Shown one piece after another: positions 44,601-56,754 of a DNA stretch of 64,000 nucleotides. Position 1 is the first letter of the stretch. The number at the start of each line of letters is the position of its first letter. Source of the stretch: Poa pratensis. Its lineage: Eukaryota; Streptophyta; Magnoliopsida; Poales; Poaceae. Under the pieces are notes generated by a model, which saw only the letters and a list, made by a program, of their open reading frames with translations, had not been told where the DNA came from and did not search any database. The translations under genes were made by a program, and so were the position numbers. Where the stretch lies: NCBI GenBank assembly GCA_947311845.1, contig CAMZMU010000063.1, positions 121,317,964 through 121,381,963 of the forward strand, given 5' to 3'.

Positions 44601-44994
44601 GAAGTAGTCTTTCACACCAAGGGATAATAACTTTCTTTTCCTGCTGTATGGCTCTGTTCTAATATAATATTAAAGAAATTGGAGCTCGAGTATCTTATAA
44701 CCCAATCTGACTAATGAAATCCTCTTTTCCCCGAAAAAATAAACTTCCATCGAAGCTGTGCCTGCCCCAACCGATCGGTCTTCTTTTTTAGGTGAGCACC
44801 GATCGGTTATAATGCGTGCTATGCACGCAAGCTCAACACGATCGTGTCGACACATATCTGGTGAAAACCGGATTACGTTACACATAATTTTTATTTAATC
44901 AATTTTAGATCTAACTGTCGAAAATAATTTAAACGATGTGGATTAACGTGATGTCTCGAAAAACTCCCTCATTTTGCTTTTAGTATATAATAGA
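41643..44994 (-). mobile_element. Possible outer Helitron enclosing the next one
   Basis: The minus-strand 5' end at 44994 reads TCTATTATATACTAAAAGC with A before it, matching grass Helitron starts. A candidate 3' end at 41643 has the hairpin TCTACATTTGTAGA, then eight bases, then CTAGT. If the two belong together, the Helitron at 41697-44535 inserted 54 bases from its 3' end. The 3' end call is the weaker one. Confidence 0.45.
41697..44535 (-). mobile_element. Non-autonomous Helitron (2839 bp, copy 1)
   Basis: The 5' end at 44535 (minus strand) is TCTCTACTATATAATACGG. The 3' end at 41697 has the stem GCCCTC / GAGGGC in GCCCTCACATTTGCGAGGGC, eight bases, then CTAGT, followed by T in the flank. 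These are standard termini. No Rep/helicase or recognisable captured gene is seen. The interior is AT-rich, with an internal GTCCCGGTTGCACAACCGG motif near 43878 and a GC-richer 5' segment at 44000-44460 whose frames lack known domains. Confidence 0.85.
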
Positions 44995-45484
44995 TGGGGG
45001 GAGGGGGATCTTAGCTCCAATTTATTAATTTTGAAGTGGTTTAACAAGAAATACAAAATAAACAGATACAACCCGGTCCTACTCTCCCGACACGATTTCT
45101 CACGCTCCTCACCCGCGAGTGCCCAAACATTCACCTCTTTGTCATTCCAAAGTTTCCAATTTAGAGGTTAGTTGTGGGAGGCCATAGCCTTGCGGTTGGG
45201 TGTGGAACCATTAGACCTGTTGTACTATCTACTTGATTATTTATGCCGCAGATGGTTGAAGATCAAGAGCGGGATGCTAAATCCAATCTTTAAAGAAGGC
45301 CCAAAATCAAATGGTGAAGCGACCGTTGACGGAAGAGATGTGTGGCGATTCCGGTACTCCTGTGCATAGAGCGGGCGCAAACCACAATTCAGCCAAATTT
45401 CCTTTCCAAGCGGTCTGCGGTATATAGCCTATTCTGAATGTCTAGCCGTATGCAAGAATATGATTTTAGAGGAGCCTAAACTTT

Positions 45485-45730
45485 TCAAACAATCCATTTC
45501 ATGGTTGTTAGAGTAGCTCCAAGAAACTGAGCTTTGTAGGCCGATCCCGCTGAGTAATCACCATTTGCCAATAACTTCCAAAGAATGTCATTCTCACTAT
45601 TCTCATCAAGTTGCACATGCCGAAGTTTCATGAAAAGATCAACGGATTGAAGGGTGTGGGACTTCGAAAGCTTCGACCTCGTGTCGATCTTGTCAATCCA
45701 CGTGTTCTCATACAAGGCTTTTCTTGACAC
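45485..45730 (-). pseudogene. LINE reverse-transcriptase C-terminal (zf-RVT) fragment, copy 1
   Basis: The minus-strand peptide contains DILWKLLANGDYSAGSAYKA, the conserved segment downstream of plant LINE reverse transcriptases (zf-RVT type, pattern W-x-x-x-x-x-G-x-Y-S-x-x-S-A-Y). Only about 80 codons survive, without the polymerase domain or tail, so it is a dead fragment. Sequence on either side (44995-45480) holds no other gene. The identical fragment is at 60596-60841. Confidence 0.8.
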
Positions 45731-46004
45731 TCCAATTTTTCCTCATAGAGATGGCAATAATCAGCGGCGCAATGTCTCTTTTGGCTTCCCTCCCTTAGAG
45801 ACCGCAAAAGTTAGCTCACACCCAAGATTTTTCTGGCATTTTTACACACAAGTAATACAGATTATAGCATCCTCCTTCTATTTGTACTATATATCATTGT
45901 CAAAAAAAATTATATTTTATATATGTAACTTGAAATTGATATTTTTTTACATTTTTGGAGTATTCTCGGTGAACAGTTTTTTTTTTTTTGCGTACTATCA
46001 GGTA

Positions 46005-46127
46005 CTCCCTCTGTTCCAATTTAATTGATTTGTTTTCCACTAAACGTGGATGTATCTAGACATGTTACATGTATAGATACATCCACGTGTGGTGCATAGC
46101 AAGTCAATTAAATTGGAACGGAGCGAG
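46005..46127. mobile_element. Stowaway MITE (copy 1), 123 bp
   Basis: CTCCCTCTGTTCCAATTTAA at the left and its inverse, ending GGAACGGAGCGAG, at the right. Flanked by TA both sides. Central GATGTATCTAGACATGTTAC is typical. The arms pair along nearly the whole length. Confidence 0.92.
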
Positions 46128-46557
46128 TATATGACAAAAGAATATGTATACCTGTATAACATTCCGGAACGTCGAGCAGGATTTTTTCCACCGGTGAAGG
46201 CGTACGTGGGTGAATGAGTTAATTCATTTCCCGCAGGTTATTTCCACACCCACAAAAAACACGGAAATTGCCCGTCGCTGGCTGGAGTACGTGAGGATCG
46301 ATGGAGAGTGGCGAGATAGCGTAGCCGAGCATGCAGCTGGGCGTGAGCTGCGACCACGAGCGAATGAGCGATGGCCGAGCATCGCAAGGCTACTAGCCTG
46401 CGTCTCCATATCCAGTGGCGCACAAGCAACGGGGTTTATAATCAGTCCCATTTTTTCTTCTCACTTGCGTCGAGAAGGAACGTACGTCCAACGACCCCGA
46501 TGACGATATCCATCATCGGAGAATCCAGAGGATGGGGGAAAATAGAAACAAATGAGG

Positions 46558-46935
46558 CACTACAGGAACAGAAAAATATGCCGAGAGCTCAGAACACTCG
46601 GCAAACAAAGGAATACGCTCGGCAAACCGCGCTCGACGTACACCTGCTCGGCATACACAGCTGATACGCTCGGCAAACAAAAACGCTCGGCAACTAGATA
46701 TATGCCGAGCGTTTCCTGTAGACTATCGGCAAACAAACGCTCGGCAAACAAATAGACGGAGACGTCCGTCTGACGGTGTGGTCTGCCACGTGTACATGGT
46801 ATGCCGAGCGTATACGCTCGGCATACATTTGGTTTATATGCCGAGCGTATACGCTCGGCATACCATGTACACGTGGCATCTGCTAGGGACGCCCAGGAGA
46901 CAGGGTATGCCGAGCGTTTACGCTCGGCAAACAGG
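46558..46935 (+). mobile_element. Second CACTA family: left terminus and subterminal repeats (copy 1)
   Basis: CACTACAGGAAC is followed by about 15 copies of CGCTCGGCAAAC / ATGCCGAGCG in both orientations. One pair forms the perfect inverted unit ATGCCGAGCGTATACGCTCG plus its closing bases. This differs from the first CACTA's TACGCCGACGGC. No opposite terminus (CCTGTAGTG) was found up to 51607, so the element is one-ended here: truncated, or with its other end lost at the duplication breakpoint. Confidence 0.85.
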
Positions 46936-49640
46936 ATTAACATGACAAAAAAAAAACCCCAATTATTTGCATTTTACCCACAAATAAACAAACAAGCACA
47001 TCAAACAAATTTATTACATCACATGAACAAGTTATCAGTTGTTCCCTATCAACAGCATCACAAGGTAAATTGTTCTGTATCAACAATACATGAACACAAC
47101 CGTGCAGAGATTTATCACAAGATAAATTGCTGTTTACGAACAACAAATGAAGAGACATATTACAACATAAGACCAGTGTTGTGAACTTGCTGCCAAACCA
47201 AACATAAGACCAACTTGAATTCAAAAGGTTCATTGTACCTACTGTAATGTCCAGCTATTACTATTCATCTCAAACATAAGACCAACTTGAATTCAAAAGG
47301 TTCATTGTACCTACTGTAATGTCCAGCTATTACTAGTCATCTCGAGCAGCTCATGCTCACCCAATTTTGCCTGTAGAAACAACAAAAGCAACTATTCAGT
47401 TTCCATAGACGATCATGTCCCTCAAAATGACTACTTGTAGACTGTAGTGCATAAATAGCAGAAATCCAAAAGGAATACTGCTGCAGTATTGTTATAAAAT
47501 GACAAGGCTAATGTACCTCTAGCTCCTCCAAGGTTGTACTGCAGGTCAAACACAAGATTTAACAGCTGCCTTGTTGATCTGATCACTGAAAAACTTTAGC
47601 TTCCTTGACATTTCTGCACACCGCTTTAGCTGCAGTGGAACCGCGACAGACTTATCAGTATATATGAACATACATGAAAGAGTTACTGAAGAACATATAA
47701 TACTTAAAAACAGAATCATTCATTTCACATAACAACATATTCAAACAAAAAGTATCATAAAGAGTATATATGATTACATTTATATTCCTGACAAATGCAC
47801 CTTTGTGAAGAATACTTAAGTGTCAATCATTTAGACTACAGAAATGAACCCAAAATAATAGTCATGAGCAACCAGATGCATAGCGGAAAGACACTAGAGA
47901 CCATGTATATTAGCTAGATAAAGGCTCTTGATTCTCAGTGTTCATCACATAAGGAGGAGAGGATCTCACCAGGCAGCTGCAGGTTTTGTGAGGTGACCGG
48001 CAGCAGCATGACGGAGTCGTGGCGGGCAGCAGCATGACGAAGTCGTGGCCGGCTCCCTCAACAACTCATCATCCCTGGAAGATGTAGTGCAGGAGGAAAA
48101 AATTAGCAAAAGAGCAAATAAATAGAATTATCACCAGCTATTGGTATCAGGTATCAAGAAGCTCCCTGAGCAGCAAATACTATCATAAACAAGTTGTCAT
48201 GTTTCTCTTTGGTATCCCATATCATCAAGAACTAAGGTGTATATATTTATATATCAAAATGTCATCATAGAGGAACCTAGACATTTTGGTGTGGGTATTG
48301 TTGTACCACATCAATACCAGGAAATAATCCAAGCCAGTTTCACTATGAAGTTATGATAAAATGTAGAGAAACAGATTACATTAGGCACTGCAGGTACTTG
48401 TATAATAATTGATTAAAAACAAACTGATGGCGTAATGCATGAAAAAGATACTAACTGATAAAGATTGTCAGGCTATTTGTTGCACAACACGTGCACATGA
48501 GCACATATTTGGTAACCAAACCAGCAGCGGTATCTCTATATCCACAGAAGCAATATGAAAACTAACTAAGATGATGATAACCAGGGGTAGCTAGCCATCA
48601 AATCGAACCACTCATAAAATCATGAAAAGCCAAAGCCTGGGCATTATACCATCGCTATGACTCGATGGCCGTATCACAGTAGAGCCATGGAGTGTTCCTG
48701 GAGGCTGCCTTGCTAGTGTTGGCGCAGGCGTTGGCATGGGCATGACGGATGGCAGCAGCAGCAGCAAGTTTATTCATCTTTTTAACGGAGAGAGATGCTG
48801 CTGCATAAAGACACAAGGATTAATTTCTGCTGCACTTCAAGATTGAGGCATGAAAAGATAGTAATTGATCAAGATTGACATGTTTGCTGCTGCACAACAC
48901 ATGCACGCGAGCATGAATCCGACCAAAGGAATGAGCGAGATCGGAGAGCATTACAAGCAGTAGCAAATTGGAAATGAGGATGGTTGGAGGTTACCCCGTG
49001 TGGCCGTACGTTGAGTGTCGATGGTGGTGTTGGTCGAAGTCCACGGCGGAGCAGCAGGAGGAGGAGGCCGGTGGCGGCGACATGGTCGTGGTGGCCGGCA
49101 GCAGCGGCAGGTCGGGGAAGAGCCTCTCCGGGAGACCACCTCGGACACCTGCAAAAGAAATAGAGAGAGAAGCAGATTAGAGCAGGTACGATGGATTTAG
49201 GCAGTATACATAGCAGGTCCTGCCGGCGGCTGCAGCAGATCTGGAAAACGCCGTGAGCGGCAGGTCGGGGAAGAGCAGAGGAACGGCGGCGGCGCTCGCG
49301 CACGAGATGGGGAGTGGAGGGAATAGGGTAGCTCTTCCTCGCGCTTGCTGTGGTTGGCCGTCGCGGAGGTGGACCACCGGTTGCCGCCATTGGTGCATCC
49401 CAGTCGATTTCAGGGGCTTTGCCGGTCGACGCTTGTGTGGGTGGCGGCGTCGGAGGTGGTGGCTGGGTGTGCGGGTGGAGAGAGAAAGGGGATCCAGTGG
49501 AGGGAGAGGCGGCGCTGGGAGAGTGAGAAGATAAGATAGGGTTTGGGGAGAAGTTGAACATTCGCGGAGGCGACGGGCTGCTTATATTCCAGACGCGCGC
49601 GCTCTTTGCCGTTCGATCGACATCGGACGGCCCTCAGTGC
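46936..49640. other. Probable body of the second CACTA; no intact transposase
   Basis: A 62-bp sequence (AACATAAGACCAACTTGAAT...) is tandemly repeated at about 47207 and 47273. The rest to 48860 is AT-rich and non-coding. At 48869-49561 the minus strand has a 230-codon Pro/Ser/Arg-rich frame starting MFNFSPNPILSSHS. It contains a duplicated CTCTTCCCCGACCTGCCG segment (about 49105 and 49260) and looks like a transcript leader or captured exon with no recognisable domain. Weak coding call only. Confidence 0.4.
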
Positions 49641-51607
49641 TCCAACACCCGTCCAGCGGGCCTAAGGCCCAGGAGAGGAGCAGAGGCTGGACCAGTTTTG
49701 GCCCATTTCGGCAGAATAGTAATGAAAAAAAAACAAATGTATTGTCTAAAATAATTAAGTTTTGGTGGTTAAATTTTTGTTAAATAAAAAAACCATTTAA
49801 AAAAATATAATACCATATTTAGGTCACATATGATGACGCTACGTGAAGGTTTTCTATTTTTTGATTTTTTTTGAATTTCGTATGCTCATTTGAAAATCTA
49901 GTCGAACTCGTGGCCGTGACCGTTCGTGTCTAGTGTTTGAATCATGTGGATATTTTGATGTATCTCTGATGAAATGGATATTTGTGAACCTAGAAATAAA
50001 ATTTCGGAAAAATAACGGGCAAGCTATATGGTAGCTGCAGTTCAAAATCAAGCCGTTTCCAGCTGAATCGGCAGGAAGCCGTTTAAATGGCCGAAAATAG
50101 GTAGAGAGGTCAGAAATGCATGCCTTTTGGTCGGAAAAATAACGGGCAAGCTATTTTGGACGATTTTCTCGGTAGCCGCCTCATAAATAACGCTATTTTA
50201 AGCACTTGAAAAATGAAAAGTGGGTTTTCTTGTGAAGCATGCCGAAATATTATGACAAACAATGTGCTCATATTTGATACAAAGTTGTATCTTGGTATGA
50301 CAAACAATGTTGCAGAACTGAGTTTTTTCAAATAAGTTTTATAAATATCATTTTTCATTTTCTAAGTGCCAAAAATGACATTTTTTGTGAAGCAACTACA
50401 ACAAATATGGTGCAAAATGGCACCCATCCAAATTTGTCACAAAGTAGACCATATTTGATGGATAATCCACAAATATTATGAATTTTCTCGCTTTCTACCT
50501 AGTTTTGCCTATTTAAATGACTTTATGTTGATTTTTCGAAAGTAATTCAAATTTGAACTACAAGTGTGTGATAGTTTGCTCTAAAAATGTTTCAAAAATA
50601 TTTTTGAGGTACACAAGTAGTGGTTGTATCACAAAACCATCGATAGTTTTGGATAATTCGACCCCTTTCAATGAATAGACACGGCGACCATTTTGACCGT
50701 TTTTTCAAAAAAAATAAAAGAAAGTGAAGAAATACTTAAAAAAGAAATCCTTTGGCATGGAGTCCTTTTATGTGTATTAGTTGATAGGAATAATAATAAA
50801 CTTGAGTTTTGACAAAATTTCCAAAAAACTTCTTCACAAAAAGATCAATCATCTATGAACATGTATAAGTTTCAAGTAAAATGGCCTAGGTATGATCATT
50901 CCCGTGGCATAGTTTGTGATAATGTGCTCATATTTGATACAAAGCTGTATCTTGGTATGACAAACAATGTTGCAGAACTGAGTTTTTTCAGATAAGTTTT
51001 ATAAATATCATTTTTCATTTTCTAAGTGCTAAAAATGACATTTTTTGTGAAGCAACTACAACAAATATGGTGCAAAATGCCACCCATCCAAATTTGTCAC
51101 AAAGTAGACCATATTTGATGGATAATCCACAAATATTATGGATTTTCTCGCTTTCTACCTAGTTTTGCCTATTTAAATGACTTTATGTTGATTTTTCGAA
51201 AGTAATTCAAATTTGAACTACAAGTGTGTGATAGTTTGCTCTAAAAATGTTTCAAAAATATTTTTGAGGTACACAAGTAGTGGTTGTATCACAAAACCAT
51301 CGATAGTTTTGGATAAATTCTTTGGCATGGAGTCCTTTTATGTGTATTAGTTGATAGGAATAACAATAAACTTGAGTTTTGACAAATTCATGAGTTTCAA
51401 ATCAAATTACCAATGTTATGGCCAAATTCATGACATAATTTGTTCAAATGATCTCATATTGTGCACAAGGTTGTATCTTGGAATAACGAACAAGTTTGCC
51501 GAAGAGAGTTTTCATTTTATTTTCACAAAAAAAAAAGAGCTAGCGTGCCTTGAAAATTATACACTTTGCATTTTTCTTTGGTCAAGTGCCTTGAAAATTA
51601 TGAGGAG
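49641..51607. repeat. AT-rich stretch with a roughly 400-bp internal direct duplication
   Basis: The segment from 50260 (AATGTGCTCATATTTGATAC) to about 50655 recurs from 50921 to about 51315 with only a few differences. The shorter block starting TTTGGCATGGAGTCC at 50750 recurs at 51322. No gene. The stretch ends at the tandem-duplication junction. Confidence 0.85.
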
Positions 51608-51677
51608 GAGCTGCCCAAGTCGGGATCTTCGTGGGTCTCCGGTGAACACCACGAAACTTTCGCTCCGGCTCCGACAT
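51608..51677 (-). pseudogene. AP2/ERF gene, first 23 codons only (duplication-truncated)
   Basis: Minus strand from the ATG at 51677 reads MSEPERKFRGVHRRP and continues into WAA, where the duplication junction cuts it. Here the ATG is in frame with the AP2 domain, unlike the longer copy at 34355-34806. This shows which state is ancestral and that the breakpoint split the gene. Confidence 0.85.
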
Positions 51678-52908
51678 GATACTTAGTTAAGTAAAAGCAT
51701 TTGATACAGGGTTAGTCATATATGAAAAATAATTGTCAACAACATTTTATTTGCTACATTATTTTGCATGTGTTGCGTTATTAATCATTATTATGGTAGC
51801 AAAAACTTTGTTACTGGTTATTTCTTTGAAAATGTTCACAATTTAGTAAACCTAACACCAAACCATCCCGCATTAAGATAATAAGACCCATCCAACACTT
51901 CCCTAAATACAACATTCTTTTGTACTAAATGAACAATTATTATAACATGGATTTTGATGAACAAAATCTAATTTACAGTGGACAATACTACATTTACAGT
52001 GGATAATTTCTACTCCTAAAATCCCTAAAATCCTATAAATTTTTAACACTAAACATCGACACAATCACTAACACAATCCGTGGTGAGCTCAAATCCGTGG
52101 TGAGGACAAGGAGAGAGGAGGGGAAGGGAGGGGATGAGGAGGAATAGGGTGTACCGGAGAGGGGAGGGGAGCGGCGGCAATGCGGGATGGCTGGGCCGAC
52201 GGGGGGCGGCGCTGCTCGACGCGGGGGGGCGCTGCTCGACGCGGGGGCGGCGCTGCTCGACGCGGGGGGTGCTGCTCGGACCGGATGCGGCGCTGCTCGG
52301 ACCGGATGCGGCGCGGGTGGAGGAGAGGAGAGGCTGGGGTGTGGGTGCGGTCGACGTTGGGCTGGAGGAGAGGAGAGGACGAGGGCGGCGCCGCCGGTGG
52401 CCGGAGATCGAGCAGGGGGACGAGGGCGGCGGCGGCGGGGCGGGGGGTGGAGGAGAGGAGCGTGCTGTGTGTGTGTGTGTGTGGGGGGGGGGGGGTGGGT
52501 GGGTTGGGGACGACCACGCGCGCGGGCCGCGCGTTTTGGTAAGTGGATAGCCGTCGGCGTATCCTTTTTTTTTTTAGTCAATATATTCCCTAATTTAGTC
52601 CATATTCCCTAATTTATTTAAGTTGTACTATACAATAATATTATAATTTTTTAGACCTTTATTATAATATATTGTATTATGTGGTAGGCCCACGCGCAAA
52701 TTATTCCTGCGCTCCGCTATCCTTTTCCAGCGAAACCCTAGGTTTGGGTGGGGCTTGTGAAACCAACTTTTATCAAAATTAATCGAAACAGAGTAGTAGC
52801 AACTAAGATAGAACAAAACATAGACAAATGACAACAAACTTGGGTACATAGACGAATAACAACAAACTTGGGTACATAGACGAATAACAACAAACTTGGG
52901 TACATGTG

Positions 52909-55187
52909 GATTCAGGGTTTCACCGAAGCGGGGGCCCGGAGCGTCGGAACCCCACCCAAACCTAGGTTGTGACATACCATATGTATACAAGTGAGTTGTG
53001 TGTTGTAAATGTGCAAGAATCTACTCCTACGTGTGACCGACATCACCGGCTTCACTTTCTCTCTAGTGAGTTTCTGCACTTAGAGGTGAAAACTCCCCTT
53101 TCGGCGAACCGGATGGAATCTTGTGTCGATTTGGGGTAGACTTTGGTTTCTCATGTTCCTATGGCCTAACATAACACAACCAAGCAAAAAAGTCCACTGG
53201 GCTACCCCCTTTCGACGCACGTCTATGGGGGTAGACGGAAACGTTAGGGTTTTTCCAGCGGATTCAGGGTTTCACCGAAGCGGGGCCCCGGAGCGTCGGA
53301 ACCCCACCCAAACCTAGGTTGTGACATACCATATGTATACAAGTGTGTTGTGTGTTGTAAATGTGCAAGAATCTACTCCTACGTGTGACCGACATCACCG
53401 GCTTCACTTTCTCTCTAGTGAGTTTCTGCACTTAGAGGTGAAAACTCCCCTTTCGGACGAACCGGATGGAATCGTGTGTCGATTTGGGGTAGACTTTGGT
53501 TTCTCATGTTCCTATGGCCTAACATAACACAACCAAGCAAAAAAGTCCACTGGGCTACCCCCTTTCGACGCACGTCTATGGGGGTAGACGGAAACGTTAG
53601 GGTTTTTCCAGCGGATTCAGGGTTTCACCGAAGCGGGGCCCCGGAGCGTCGGAACCCCACCCAAACCTAGGTTGTGACATACCATATGTATACAAGTGTG
53701 TTGTGTGTTGTAAATGTGCAAGAATCTACTCCTACGTGTGACCGACATCACCGGCTTCACTTTCTCTCTAGTGAGTTTCTGCACTTAGAGGTGAAAACTC
53801 CCCTTTCGGACGAACCGGATGGAATCGTGTGTCGATTTGGGGTAGACTTTGGTTTCTCATGTTCCTATGGCCTAACATAACACAACCAAGCAAAAAAGTC
53901 CACTGGGCTACCCCCTTTCGACGCACGTCTATGGGGGTAGACGGAAACGTTAGGGTTTTTCCAGCGGATTCAGGGTTTCACCGAAGCGGGGCCCCGGAGC
54001 GTCGGAACCCCACCCAAACCTAGGTTGTGACATACCATATGTATACAAGTGTGTTGTGTGTTGTAAATGTGCAAGAATCTACTCCTACGTGTGACCGACA
54101 TCACCGGCTTCACTTTCTCTCTAGTGAGTTTCTGCACTTAGAGGTGAAAACTCCCCTTTCGGACGAACCGGATGGAATCGTGTGTCGATTTGGGGTAGAC
54201 TTTGGTTTCTCATGTTCCTATGGCCTAACATAACACAACCAAGCAAAAAAGTCCACTGGGCTACCCCCTTTCGATGCACGTCTATGGGGGTAGACGGAAA
54301 CGTTAGGGTTTTTCCAGCGGATTCAGGGTTTCACCGAAGCGGGGCCCCGGAGCGTCGGAACCCCACCCAAACCTAGGTTGTGACATACCATATGTATACA
54401 AGTGAGTTGTGTGTTGTAAATGTGCAAGAATCTACTCCTACGTGTGACCGACATCACCGGCTTCACTTTCTCTCTAGTGAGTTTCTGCACTTAGAGGTGA
54501 AAACTCCCCTTTCGGACGAACCGGATGGAATCGTGTGTCGATTTGGGGTAGACTTTGGTTTCTCATGTTCCTATGGCCTAACATAACACAACCAAGCAAA
54601 AAAGTCCACTGGGCTACCCCCTTTCGACGCACGTCTATGGGGGTAGACGGAAACGTTAGGGTTTTTCCAGCGGATTCAGGGTTTCACCGAAGCGGGGCCC
54701 CGGAGCGTCGGAACCCCACCCAAACCTAGGTTGTGACATACCATATGTATACAAGTGTGTTGTGTGTTGTAAATGTGCAAGAATCTACTCCTACGTGTGA
54801 CCGACATCACCGGCTTCACTTTCTCTCTAGTGAGTTTCTGCACTTAGAGGTGAAAACTCCCCTTTCGGACGAACCGGATGGAATCGTGTGTCGATTTGGG
54901 GTAGACTTTGGTTTCTCATGTTCCTATGGCCTAACATAACACAACCAAGCAAAAAAGTCCACTGGGCTACCCCCTTTCGACGCACGTCTATGGGGGTAGA
55001 CGGAAACGTTAGGGTTTTTCCAGCGGATTCAGGGTTTCACCGAAGCGGGGCCCCGGAGCGTCGGAACCCCACCCAAACCTAGGTTGTGACATACCATATG
55101 TATACAAGTGAGTTGTGTGTTGTAAATGTGCAAGAATCTACTCCTACGTGTGACCGACATCACCGGCTTCACTTTCTCTCTAGTGAG
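52909..55187. repeat. 353-bp satellite, about 6.5 units (copy 2)
   Basis: GACATACCATATGTATACAA recurs at 52971, 53321, 53674, 54027, 54380, 54733 and 55086. It lacks the five-unit block duplication present in copy 1; array lengths differ by 1766 bp, that is five units. Confidence 0.96.
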
Positions 55188-55800
55188 CCAGGAAAAGTTT
55201 TTATTTGTTTTACATGTATATGTTGTTGGGTTGGGTTCCGGAAAACTCAAACCGTTATTTTACGTGGGTGGGATACTGAAATTGGGAGGGCAATTATAGG
55301 TCCAATATATATATAAATTACAACTACATTAAATATTATATAGAGAAATAAAGAAATGAATATTATATACGAAAATAAATAAATAAACAACTAAACGCCG
55401 ACGGCAGCCGTCGGTGTATAATAACGCGTGTACGCCGACGGCCGTACCGTCGGCGTATCAACGATGCTGGACGGTCCCGTTATGCCGCCCGTTTGTACGC
55501 CGACGGGAAAAAGAACGCGACGGCAGCCGTCGGGCACGTATGTCTACGCCGACGGCGCTTCGTACGCCGACGGCTTGCTCGTCGTCTGCCCTAGCCCGTG
55601 CTGTACGCCGACGGCCCCGACATTTGGCCGTCGGCGTACAATAAGGCCGTCGGCGTAGTGTGGCTTTCCCGTAGTGGACCTATATCGGTCACGAGCTCCA
55701 TCCGTCTCTATGTAGTATAATAATCACGATCCGTTATTCTTTACGCGAAAGCGGCGGATCTGATATATAACCCCGGCCGGCGGCCACCGTGGGCACTCGG

Positions 55801-56110
55801 CCAAATCTAACCCTTATGCAAAACTTTAACACGAAATGAATTGTCTTCAAATTTTCAACCGGATCTAACCCTTTTTAGTACTGCTCAACATATTGGCGGT
55901 ACGGTTAGGTGTGATATCGTCGATGTCATTTTTACGGTACCACGACTAACTCTACTGCCAGGACGGTACCATGTACAAGGCTACCGCCAGATCACCCGGC
56001 GGTACCATGTGCAAGCCTATCGCTCAAATGTTTGGCGGTAGCCAAAAGGGTTAGATGTAGATTTTCTTTTGAAAAAAGTTCATTTAAGGCTCAAGTTTCA
56101 TACAAAGGTC
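55801..56110. mobile_element. MITE-like inverted-repeat element (copy 2)
   Basis: Duplicate of 40689-40998, apparently identical by eye. Confidence 0.5.
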
Positions 56111-56223
56111 AGATTGGTCAAAATTGCCGGCCACTGTCCCGAGCATACTACCACTACGGTAGGAGCGAGTGTGTTGATTCGTTTCCACTTGCACTGCTAA
56201 TTTTGTTTTGGTAGTTTCGCCCG

Positions 56224-56348
56224 CACCTCCGTTTCCGTTTCTAAATGCATGACGTTTTGACAATTTTTGTCCCACACGTATCTAGACGTGTTTTAATGCA
56301 AGATTCATGTAAAATACTAAAATATCTTATATTTTGGAACGGAGGGAG
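56224..56348. mobile_element. Degenerate Stowaway MITE (copy 2)
   Basis: Duplicate of 41112-41236, with the same decayed left end and canonical right end before TA. Confidence 0.75.
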
Positions 56349-56754
56349 TACAATTTTGTGTTTTGGGTTTAACAAGGCCAAAGTTTTGCAAGAAAATATC
56401 AACATTTATGATACAAAATACGCACGGTATGGAATATATGACACCGCTATTATTCTTTGCAATAAGGAATAGACTATTCAACAAATCTTTCTTGTTTGAC
56501 AAAAAATAAGACTTTTTGCCTTGAAATGCTATATCCTTGTCTGTGGCTGCTCGATCTTGGTCTTTGCTACAATTGTCGGAGTATTAGTGGTGTCAACAAC
56601 AAGCGAGAAGAAACTATCATTGATTAATGTCACGACATGAAAGGCGTCTCAGCAATCGTCAATATTTTTCAGATTTGAGTGGAATGTGCCGTGTTTTGAC
56701 AGCTTGTTGATAATTTAACTTGTACAAAAATTGTGGCTTTCTAATAATTTGGAC

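Larger units (their letters stand above)
34738..51607. repeat. Large tandem duplication, copy 1 (about 16.87 kb)
   Basis: From GAGCTGCCCAAGTCGGGATC at 34738 the sequence is repeated from 51608 on. Matching landmarks include the CACTA right end (40564 / 55676), Helitron ends (44535 / 59646), LINE fragment (45485 / 60596), Stowaway MITE (46005 / 61116) and second CACTA end (46558 / 61669). Offset is 16,870 before the satellite and about 15,110 after it, the difference being five satellite units. Shared unique sequence differs by only scattered single bases and tiny indels. The copies abut directly, with only GAG (3 bp) common to both sides of the junction. Confidence 0.95.
51608..55676 (-). mobile_element. 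Right-end fragment of the AP2-carrying CACTA (copy 2)
   Basis: Same as 34738-40564 less five satellite units. It has the right TIR TTTCCCGTAGTG, followed by GAC, and the subterminal array, but no left end and no transposase. It could move only if transposase acted on this end together with a distant left end. Confidence 0.93.
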
